From NCBI GenBank assembly GCA_022708765.1, contig JAKIYB010000056.1, positions 1-8,025 of the forward strand: a stretch of 8,025 nucleotides of DNA. Reading direction: 5' to 3'. A program made the translations under genes and the position numbers. Of the stretch, positions 1-5,403 are shown piece by piece. A model generated the notes under the pieces. The model was not told where the DNA came from. It ran no database searches and saw nothing but the letters and a program-made list of their open reading frames with translations. This DNA comes from Armatimonadota bacterium. Lineage in GTDB: Bacteria > Armatimonadota > Hebobacteria > CAIYQO01. Numbering within the stretch: position 1 is the stretch's first letter; every line of letters begins with the position of its first letter.

Positions 1-1364
1 GGCGACGGCACCGCGCGTATGCCATTCGGCTGTGACAGGACGGGGTGCCCGTTCACATGCGCGGCTAACCCCGCAAGCAGTTCCCCCATATCCGCGCCAG
101 GCGGTACGGGATATTCCAACGCGTAGTCACCGATGCGCAGTTGAATTACCGCGCCTTGAGGCTCGTATACTGTTGCGAAGAAGCGGTCATCCAGGTACAA
201 ATCCATACGCTGGATTGTCTGCCCCGGTTCGATGGCGGTACCGGTAATTTTCAGCGCCGCGGTACCTGATAATGGCCCATCGCCGCTCTCGATAGCCACA
301 GTGGGCTTCACGGCATACGGCGCGCAGAGTGGGTCGCCGATAATGAGGTTTTGTCCACCAAGGTAGGGAAGCGCGACGTAAAAGCTCTCCGCCAGCGACA
401 GTCCCGCGGCATAGCGGTCCAGGACTAATGCCTGCCGTCCCGCGGCGGGGATGCTGTCCAGTCCGGCGTTCCCGACGACCGCGTGCAGGCCACCGACTCC
501 GGCCTGCACGAACCATCCCGCCGCCGCCAGGAGGGGCCGGGCATTCTCATCGAGATTAGCGGGCGCCGCGCCGTAAGGTTGCGCCATATCGGCGATCGCG
601 CCCGGGAGGAACGCCATTTTCGCGAGCGAATCGCGTGAGATACCGCTGTAGATGCCGCCGGAAAAGTATCCGATAATATTGGCACGGTCATCTGGAAGAG
701 TGCTGACCTGTTCGACGCGCAATCCGCGCCGGGTCAGGAGCACGGCCGCAGCCTCCTGGCTGGCGGCGGGTATCTGTGCGCTGCGCTGCAGCAGGAACCT
801 GCCATCGGGCATTGTACCGTCCGCTGTGACAGCGCGCGCGATTAACTGCCGCACATCGCGCGTGGAATAACCGGTCAGCGTCGTGACCAAATACATCCCG
901 GCCAGCGCCGTCTGGCGGTGTGAAAACGGCGTGGTGCTGGCATAATAGGGATTCGGCACGCGACCACCGACTCGCGCGGATTCCATCCCCATCATGGCGA
1001 GCAGGCTGGCGACGGCGAAGCCATTGTCACGCAGGACCATCTGCGGCACGCCGCGCGTGAGCACGATGCAGGTGATTTCCTCTTCCAATTGCCTGGTGCG
1101 AAGGTAGTTGCGGATAGGCGCTTCGATCTCGTTCAGATAGACATCCGGTGAGACAGCGTAATCGGTAGAGGTGGCGAGGGTGATCAGATTATGATAGGGG
1201 ATAGCTCGCGCGCGGCGATATGCGTTGCCGATCTCCAGCGACTCGCTGCTCCGCGCGTTTACCACCACTAACACGTTCCGCGGCCCGCCGCCCGCCAACG
1301 CGTGGGCGGCGGCAAGCAACGCCAGCAATCCTATCGTGATGCAGCGTGAAAGAACAGGGAGCAT
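1..1364 (-). CDS. TIGR03790-family secreted protein, C-terminus cut by window edge
   Basis: The frame is open from the ATG at 1364 to the window edge (454 codons), so the true C-terminus lies outside. Residues 1-24 form a clean signal peptide: one Arg, a hydrophobic core around ITIGLLALLAAA, then an ALA cleavage site, so export is expected. The mature part starts with a beta strand NVLVVVNARSSESL (30-43), followed by VLTRGVP (101-107), PGAIAD (254-259), LAESFY (324-329) and IIGDPLCAPY (341-350). This order matches what I remember of the TIGR03790 family, whose function is unknown and whose reported distribution follows exosortase-carrying bacteria. Residues from about 353 look beta-rich and Ig-like. 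The gene follows the GH130 gene by 18 nt in the same frame, so it is probably co-transcribed. Its start codon sits in the loop of a perfect inverted repeat, and no well-spaced Shine-Dalgarno is seen. I assign no enzymatic activity. Family call fairly sure, role unknown. Confidence 0.8.
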   Translation of the reverse strand, partial: MLPVLSRCITIGLLALLAAAHALAGGGPRNVLVVVNARSSESLEIGNAYRRARAIPYHNLITLATSTDYAVSPDVYLNEIEAPIRNYLRTRQLEEEITCIVLTRGVPQMVLRDNGFAVASLLAMMGMESARVGGRVPNPYYASTTPFSHRQTALAGMYLVTTLTGYSTRDVRQLIARAVTADGTMPDGRFLLQRSAQIPAASQEAAAVLLTRRGLRVEQVSTLPDDRANIIGYFSGGIYSGISRDSLAKMAFLPGAIADMAQPYGAAPANLDENARPLLAAAGWFVQAGVGGLHAVVGNAGLDSIPAAGRQALVLDRYAAGLSLAESFYVALPYLGGQNLIIGDPLCAPYAVKPTVAIESGDGPLSGTAALKITGTAIEPGQTIQRMDLYLDDRFFATVYEPQGAVIQLRIGDYALEYPVPPGADMGELLAGLAAHVNGHPVLSQPNGIRAVPS

Positions 1365-1377
1365 GCCTGTTCTTTCA
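1347..1377 (-). promoter_or_regulatory. 12-bp perfect inverted repeat enclosing a start codon
   Basis: The left arm TGAAAGAACAGG (1347-1358) and right arm CCTGTTCTTTCA (1366-1377) are exact reverse complements around a 7-nt spacer. In the minus-strand transcript the AUG of the downstream secreted protein lies in the loop, and the AGG just before it is paired. The hairpin starts 5 nt after the GH130 stop codon. No U-run follows it, so it is not a typical intrinsic terminator. Likely roles are control of translation initiation or an RNA-stability element. A DNA operator cannot be excluded. Confidence 0.6.
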
Positions 1378-1382
1378 GACCC

Positions 1383-2474
1383 TCATGCGGCGGAAAAGTT
1401 GCGCCGTGGGCATTCCAGCATTGCCAGCATGTCATCCACGGGTACGCTGGCACGGCAGGTGAAGGCATCAGCGGCGCCATAGTAAATGTGCAGCATGCCG
1501 GCGTCATCCAGCACGGAGCCGCAGGTGAAGACGACATTATCGAAGAAGCCGCTGCATTCGTATTTCGCTTCCGGAATCATCACCGGTTCAACCGAGCGCG
1601 CGATGATGCGTGACGGGTGATGCAAATCAAGCAAGGCCGCTCCCAGGCAGTAGCCTTGCTCCGCGTTGACGCCATGGTATAGCGTCAGCCAACCGTGTTC
1701 GGTGCGAACGGGTACATCGCCGGCGCCGATGCGCAGTGCATCCCAGTATCCGTGCCGCCTGGAGAGCAGGGGGGTATGCCGGCCCCAATGATACAGATCG
1801 GGAGAACTGGCCAGCCATATCTGTAATTCACCCAGACCGATAACCGAGGGGCGATGCAGCACAAAGAAACGATCACCAATGCGCGCGGGGAAGAGCACGA
1901 CATCTTTATTTTCCGGCCCGAAGATCAGTCCGTGACGGTGATAGGTGATAAAATCGGTAGTGGAGGCCAGCCCGACGGCGATGCCCCAACGCGACACGGC
2001 GGTGTAGGTGATGAAATATGTCCCTTCGATACAGGTAATGCGTGGGTCTTCGATGCCATACTCCTCGTATCGATGGCGTGGGTAGAGAGCGGGAACGTCT
2101 TCGATCGTAAAGTGTATGCCGTCGCGGCTGCGCGCGAGGCGCAGGTGCGAGAGCGAGGTGAGCAGCAGCCGGTCACGGAAGCGAATCATCCGCGTGTCGG
2201 AAAGGTCGAGATGCGGGGTGTCGCGCAGGATGCGTTCCACGCGCAAGACAGCCTCGTCACCCCGGCAATCCACCATCGGCACCGCGAGTTCGCTATCCGG
2301 CACGTCGCGCACGGCTTCGGCGACGCGCAGCAGCAACAGCGTTTCGTCACCAAACCGCGTGGCGGCGGGATTAAAAGCGCCGATCACCTCCATATCCGGC
2401 CGAGTCGGACGCACGTCATGGGGACGGATCAAGGGATTAGCAGCGGCACGCTGGAGATTCATGGTCACGCTCAT
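1383..2474 (-). CDS. GH130 family glycoside phosphorylase/hydrolase (beta-mannoside type)
   Basis: This 363-residue protein has the five-bladed propeller motifs of glycoside hydrolase family 130, whose members phosphorolyse or hydrolyse beta-mannosides such as mannosyl-glucose or beta-1,4-mannooligosaccharides. Visible motifs are GAFNPAA (32-38), YGIEDPRIT (139-147, with Asp143 the probable general acid), NKD (189-191), LHRP (206-209), WDALRIGAG (244-252), YHGV (266-269), NVVF (313-316) and YYGAAD (331-336). Arg208 and His267 are plausible phosphate contacts, which favours a phosphorylase. Arg248 stands where many relatives have Lys. There is no signal peptide, so it should be cytoplasmic. 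The ATG at 2474 is chosen; a TTG at 2483 and an ATG at 2462 are alternatives, and the Shine-Dalgarno is weak for all three. A strong promoter lies upstream and the TIGR03790 gene follows. Substrate and reaction type cannot be settled by eye. Confidence 0.9.
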   Translation of the reverse strand: MSVTMNLQRAAANPLIRPHDVRPTRPDMEVIGAFNPAATRFGDETLLLLRVAEAVRDVPDSELAVPMVDCRGDEAVLRVERILRDTPHLDLSDTRMIRFRDRLLLTSLSHLRLARSRDGIHFTIEDVPALYPRHRYEEYGIEDPRITCIEGTYFITYTAVSRWGIAVGLASTTDFITYHRHGLIFGPENKDVVLFPARIGDRFFVLHRPSVIGLGELQIWLASSPDLYHWGRHTPLLSRRHGYWDALRIGAGDVPVRTEHGWLTLYHGVNAEQGYCLGAALLDLHHPSRIIARSVEPVMIPEAKYECSGFFDNVVFTCGSVLDDAGMLHIYYGAADAFTCRASVPVDDMLAMLECPRRNFSAA

Positions 2475-2504
2475 GTTCCGCAAAGATGGCTGATGATCCG
2501 TGAC

Positions 2505-2557
2505 GCATCACGCGGGACGGCATCACGTATCAGGCATTATACACACGATGCCTCACG
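2505..2557 (-). repeat. Three near-identical octamers around the GH130 promoter
   Basis: On the plus strand GCATCACG occurs at 2505-2512 and 2520-2527, and GCCTCACG (one mismatch) at 2550-2557. Start-to-start spacing is 15 and 30 bp. The last copy lies between the -35 and -10 boxes; the other two lie at and just after the expected transcription start. The copy at 2505 also forms a small dyad, CGTGA-TGCG-TCACG on the minus strand. Placement suggests a repressor operator, but this is inference from position only. Confidence 0.35.
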
Positions 2558-2563
2558 TTTCAA
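2536..2563 (-). promoter_or_regulatory. Sigma70-type promoter for the GH130-TIGR03790 genes
   Basis: On the minus strand, TTGAAA (2558-2563, five of six consensus bases) is followed after 16 bp by a perfect TATAAT (2536-2541). Transcription should start near 2529, leaving a leader of about 55 nt before the ATG at 2474. An AT-rich stretch at about 2573-2605 lies upstream. It reads away from the leuC terminator, so the pair has its own promoter. Confidence 0.75.
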
Positions 2564-2617
2564 ACAGAACATGCGAATATTCTTTTGTAGTAACAGTTTA
2601 TTAACTGACAGGGCGGC

Positions 2618-2651
2618 AAAAAAAGCCGGAAGACGCAGGCGCGCCTTCCGG
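2618..2651 (-). terminator. Intrinsic terminator of the leuC-like gene
   Basis: On the minus strand, CCGGAAG (plus-strand positions 2645-2651) pairs with CTTCCGG (2626-2632) around a 12-nt loop, and a run of seven T residues follows (2618-2624). It lies about 25 nt after the stop codon at 2677 and separates leuC from the GH130 promoter. Confidence 0.85.
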
Positions 2652-2676
2652 TGAACGGATACAACGAAGTCTTGTC

Positions 2677-3987
2677 TCAGGCGAACCGCGCGCAGAACGC
2701 GGTGAACTCCTCCGGGGTGACCCCCAGCTCTTCAGGGCTGCCCAGGCGACCGAGGATGGCGGACGCGGCGGCGATGGCGGGGCTCGCGAGGTAGACTTCA
2801 CTCTTAGGATGCCCCATGCGTCCAACGAAATTGCGGTTCGTAGTCGCGACCGCGCGCTCGCCCTCGGCCAGGATGCCCATGTGTCCCCCCAGGCACGGCC
2901 CGCAGGTGGGAGTGCTGACGGCTGCGCCGGCATCCACGAAGATCTCCATTAATCCCTCCTGCACCGCGGCTTTCCAAATCTCCTGCGTCGCGGGGATGAT
3001 AATCATCCGCACATCCGGATGCACCATCCGTCCCTTCAGGATGGCGGCGGTGACGCGCAGGTCCTCAATGCGGCCATTCGTGCAGGAGCCGACGATGGAT
3101 TGTTGAATGGCGACGTTAAGCGCCACCGCATCGCTGATGGATTTCGTATTCGAAGGCAGGAAGGGGAAGCTCACCTGCGGTTCGATGGCACGGCAGTCCC
3201 ACTCGAACGTCTCCAGGTAGCGGGCATCGGCGTCACTGGTGTAGAAAGTGAAGGGGCGCTTCGCCCGGCCTTCCACGTACGCGCGGGTGATGGCGTCGGG
3301 CGCGATGATGCCGTTCTTGCCGCCGGCTTCGATGGCCATGTTACAGATAGCCATACGGTCGGCCATGCCCAGCGCTTCAATCGCCTCGCCGCAGAACTCC
3401 ATCGCACGATAGCGCGCGCCGTCCACCCCGATCTTCCCGATGGTGTAGAGGATCAGGTCTTTACCGCTCACCCACGGGCGCAGCGGGCCGAAGAAATGGA
3501 ACTTCATGCTCTCTGGCACACGGAACCAGGTCTCACCCAGTGCTATCGCCGCCGCAAGATCGGTGCTGCCGACGCCGGTGGAGAAGGCGCCCAACGCGCC
3601 GTAGGTGCAGGTGTGGCTGTCGGCGCCAATGATACAGTCACCGGGCACGACCAGTCCCTGCTCAGGCAACAGCGCGTGCTCGACGCCCATGCGACCCACT
3701 TCGAAGTAATTGGTGATACCGTGCGCCTGGGCGAATTCGCGCATCTGCTTCACCAGTTGCGCGGCTTTGATGTCCTTATTCGGCGTCGAGTGATCGGGAA
3801 TGAGGCCGATACGCTCGCGATCAAAGACCGCCGTCGCACCCATCTTCTCAAATTCGTTGATCGCCAACGGCGCGGTGATATCGTTGCCAAGTACGAAATC
3901 CAGCGCGCAGCGGACGAATTCGCCTGGCTGCACCTCGGCCTTACCGGCATGGGCGGCTAAAATTTTCTCGGTGATGGTCATCCCCAT
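2677..3987 (-). CDS. leuC: 3-isopropylmalate dehydratase large subunit (LeuC/homoaconitase type)
   Basis: This 436-residue aconitase-family protein would isomerise 2-isopropylmalate to 3-isopropylmalate in leucine synthesis, as the large subunit of a LeuCD enzyme carrying a [4Fe-4S] cluster. It shows PDHSTPNKD (64-72), GADSHTCTYGALGAFSTGVG (121-140), SCTNG with Cys302, and TCGPCLGGHMGILA (361-374) with Cys362 and Cys365; these three Cys are the expected cluster ligands. The length fits the shorter LeuC branch, which also includes homoaconitase (lysine pathway), so substrate is not certain. The ATG at 3987 is supported by GGAG at 3996-3999, 8 nt upstream; the ATG at 3981 has none. The open frame continues upstream to 4380, but that extension is antisense to tRNA genes and lies above the promoter, so it is not coding. 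LeuD is not adjacent: a terminator follows and tRNAs precede. It must be encoded elsewhere. Confidence 0.93.
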   Translation of the reverse strand: MGMTITEKILAAHAGKAEVQPGEFVRCALDFVLGNDITAPLAINEFEKMGATAVFDRERIGLIPDHSTPNKDIKAAQLVKQMREFAQAHGITNYFEVGRMGVEHALLPEQGLVVPGDCIIGADSHTCTYGALGAFSTGVGSTDLAAAIALGETWFRVPESMKFHFFGPLRPWVSGKDLILYTIGKIGVDGARYRAMEFCGEAIEALGMADRMAICNMAIEAGGKNGIIAPDAITRAYVEGRAKRPFTFYTSDADARYLETFEWDCRAIEPQVSFPFLPSNTKSISDAVALNVAIQQSIVGSCTNGRIEDLRVTAAILKGRMVHPDVRMIIIPATQEIWKAAVQEGLMEIFVDAGAAVSTPTCGPCLGGHMGILAEGERAVATTNRNFVGRMGHPKSEVYLASPAIAAASAILGRLGSPEELGVTPEEFTAFCARFA

Positions 3988-4035
3988 GGTGTTTGCTCCA
4001 CTCGTGCATGCAAATCTGCGCGTTGCGCAGGCCAG

Positions 4036-4065
4036 ATTGTAGCCGAAAAGACCGGTGGGCGTCAA
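4036..4065 (-). promoter_or_regulatory. Sigma70-type promoter for leuC
   Basis: On the minus strand TTGACG (4060-4065) is separated by 18 bp from TACAAT (4036-4041). The start would be near 4029, giving a leader of about 40 nt. A small dyad TGCGC-GTT-GCGCA (4017-4029) lies at the expected start. No leader peptide or T-box is visible, as the leader is too short for one. Confidence 0.65.
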
Positions 4066-4156
4066 AAATCGGCACGCGGATAGCGCGCTTTCCCGCTGAA
4101 ACGGCAAGGCAAGGCGCGTTCTCGCGACTCCACATACTTCGCATGAATAGGGAGAG

Positions 4157-4185
4157 TTGACTGCAGACAAAGGATTCGCTATACT
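4157..4185 (+). promoter_or_regulatory. Sigma70-type promoter for the tRNA cluster
   Basis: TTGACT (4157-4162) and TATACT (4180-4185) are separated by the optimal 17 bp. Transcription would start near 4192, a few bases before tRNA-Pro. It diverges from the leuC promoter, about 90 bp away. Confidence 0.75.
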
Positions 4186-4198
4186 TTTCCGTGCGTTC

Positions 4199-4275
<77 letters not shown>

Positions 4276-4293
4276 TTCGCGGATGATGGCTGT

Positions 4294-4369
4294 GCGGGAG
4301 TAGCTCAGTTGGTAGAGCGCTAGCCTTCCAAGCTGGATGTCGCGGGTTCGAGTCCCGTCTCCCGCTCCA
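4294..4369 (+). tRNA. tRNA-Gly (anticodon TCC)
   Basis: The acceptor stem GCGGGAG (4294-4300) pairs with CTCCCGC (4359-4365), then T73 and an encoded CCA. The anticodon loop CTTCCAA (4325-4331) carries TCC at 4327-4329. The T arm contains GGGTTCGAGTCCC. It is 18 nt after tRNA-Pro. Confidence 0.95.
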
Positions 4370-4372
4370 GTT

Positions 4373-4448
4373 GCGCCCATAGCTCAGGGGATAGAGCAGC
4401 TGCCTTCTAAGCAGTTGGTCGCAGGTTCGATTCCTGCTGGGCGCGCCA
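4373..4448 (+). tRNA. tRNA-Arg (anticodon TCT)
   Basis: The acceptor stem GCGCCCA (4373-4379) pairs with TGGGCGC (4438-4444), then G73 and an encoded CCA. The anticodon loop CTTCTAA (4404-4410) carries TCT at 4406-4408, reading AGA/AGG. Only 3 nt separate it from tRNA-Gly, so the two must be released from a common precursor. Confidence 0.95.
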
Positions 4449-4471
4449 ATTTCGCACACCCGCGAAGCCAT

Positions 4472-4549
4472 GGTGGGTATAGCTCAGTCGGTTAGAGCGC
4501 CAGGTTGTGGCCCTGGAGGTCGCCCGTTCAAGTCGGGTTACCCACCCCA
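4472..4549 (+). tRNA. tRNA-His (anticodon GTG)
   Basis: The acceptor stem GTGGGTA (4473-4479) pairs with TACCCAC (4539-4545). C73 (4546) can pair with the extra G-1 (4472), the identity feature of bacterial tRNA-His, and CCA is encoded. The anticodon loop TTGTGGC (4505-4511) carries GTG at 4507-4509. The 23-nt spacer before it holds a short hairpin TTCGC/GCGAA (4451-4466), possibly a processing signal. Confidence 0.95.
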
Positions 4550-4554
4550 ATTTC

Positions 4555-4583
4555 CCGCTCCCGGTGGATGTCACCGGGAGCGG
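4555..4583. terminator. Shared hairpin between convergent tRNA and response-regulator units
   Basis: CCGCTCCCGGTG (4555-4566) and CACCGGGAGCGG (4572-4583) form a perfect 12-bp stem with a 5-nt loop. It lies 6 nt after tRNA-His and 9 nt after the stop codon of the opposing response regulator, so it is placed to end both transcripts. The flanks carry only short T-runs on either strand (TTT on plus at 4588-4590; AAATT on minus), so termination may be incomplete or aided by another factor. Confidence 0.6.
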
Positions 4584-4592
4584 CGCGTTTGG

Positions 4593-4973
4593 TCAGGCTG
4601 CCGCTTCCGGCGATTCACCCAGGTGATAGCGTATCGTTGCCAGCAGTTGGTCACGGTCAAAGGGCTTCGCCACATGGTCCGTCGCTCCTACCGTTCGGCT
4701 GCGCTCCATATCTAACGGCGAATCCAGAGACGACAGCATGATGATCGGCACTTCGGCATGCAACTCACCCCGCAGGCGCTCGCAAACTTCATAGCCATCC
4801 ATCCGCGGCAGCATGATATCGAGCAGCACCAGGTCCGGCGGCGCGTGCCGATACGCGTCCAACGCGCTGACGCCATCTTCCGCGACGACGATTTCATACC
4901 CCGCGCGTCGGAGAATGAGTTCCAGCAACTTGGCCAACTCGGCATTATCCTCCACGATCAACACCGTTTTCAT
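4593..4973 (-). CDS. Single-domain response regulator (CheY-like receiver)
   Basis: This 126-residue protein is a lone receiver domain with no output domain. It shows the acidic pair Glu8-Asp9, the phosphoacceptor Asp52 in LLDIMLPRMDG (50-60), the switch Ser81 after PIIML, and Lys103 in KPF. All residues for phosphorylation by a histidine kinase are present, but no kinase is in the window. The ATG at 4973 is preceded by GAGGAG (4979-4984) at a 5-nt spacing. A GTG at 4979 would extend it by two residues but lies inside that site. The first 29 nt overlap the 3' end of the upstream HATPase gene, indicating translational coupling. It probably acts by protein contact, perhaps with the phosphatase or ATPase of the same operon (inference). 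Confidence 0.93.
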   Translation of the reverse strand: MKTVLIVEDNAELAKLLELILRRAGYEIVVAEDGVSALDAYRHAPPDLVLLDIMLPRMDGYEVCERLRGELHAEVPIIMLSSLDSPLDMERSRTVGATDHVAKPFDRDQLLATIRYHLGESPEAAA

Positions 4974-5403
4974 GAGCACTCCTCTTTCCGTTCAGGGATT
5001 TCACCAGGCGTAACTCGGCCGTGCCGTTCCCTTTTTCGTGAAACTCAATCGTCGGGATCAACAGGTTGAGCAGCGGGATACCCCGACCACCGTGTGACAA
5101 TCCGGCGGGAAACTGACGTCGCTCCAGGTACCGGGCGATACCTTCCTCTACTTCAAAGGTGATCGCTATCGCACGCGGAAGGATTTCGCAGGCTCCGCGG
5201 ATGCGATAACCATGTGCATGTTGCACGATATTCGTGAATGCTTCCGACACAGCCAGCGCCAGATCATCAAGGTCATCCTCGGAGAACGGCAGCGTGCGCG
5301 CTTCCGCGAGGATGAGGTGGCGCACCTCGGCTATAGATTCAGGCGCGGCCGGAAAGGAGAAAGCAATGCGGGTGGCACCCGCGTCTGGCTGGTACTCAGT
5401 CAC
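4945..5403 (-). CDS. RsbW-like HATPase, anti-sigma/serine kinase type
   Basis: This 152-residue protein has a single GHKL ATPase fold of the HATPase_c_2 kind. In partner-switching systems such proteins bind a sigma factor or other target and phosphorylate a STAS antagonist. The N box is LALAVSEAFTNIVQHAH (48-64) with Glu54 and Asn58; a glycine-rich lid SHGGRGIPLL (103-112) and GNGTAELRL (125-133) follow. The usual Asp-x-Gly of the G1 box appears as VEEG (85-88), and the next stretch is unusually charged, so nucleotide binding may be modified. The GTG at 5403 is chosen because GGAGG (5409-5413) lies 5 nt upstream and because GTGACTGA overlaps the phosphatase stop by 8 nt; a longer frame to 5460 has no such support. 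The C-terminal tail (about 139-152) is hydrophilic and overlaps the receiver gene. Family call firm, partner unknown. Confidence 0.88.
   Translation of the reverse strand: MTEYQPDAGATRIAFSFPAAPESIAEVRHLILAEARTLPFSEDDLDDLALAVSEAFTNIVQHAHGYRIRGACEILPRAIAITFEVEEGIARYLERRQFPAGLSHGGRGIPLLNLLIPTIEFHEKGNGTAELRLVKSLNGKRSAHENGVDRGG

Noticed and set aside
187..691. Two overlapping minus-strand frames (187-516 and 425-691)
   Set aside because: They are out of frame with the continuous TIGR03790 frame, which has a signal peptide and family motifs throughout. They are alternative-frame shadows, not a frameshifted gene.
1345..1388. SECIS-like or stop-readthrough element at the GH130 stop
   Set aside because: The GH130 protein ends naturally at family length, and the codons after TGA lead straight into a signal peptide with its own ATG. 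No selenoprotein family matches.
1854..2654. 266-codon plus-strand open frame opposite the GH130 gene
   Set aside because: It lies antisense to strong GH130 motifs, crosses that gene's promoter and the leuC terminator, has no family-like motifs and has low-complexity polar composition. It is a shadow of a GC-rich gene.
3019..3960. 313-codon plus-strand open frame opposite leuC
   Set aside because: It is wholly antisense to a conserved aconitase-family gene with all cluster ligands, and its product is rich in His, Arg and Asp with no recognisable motif.
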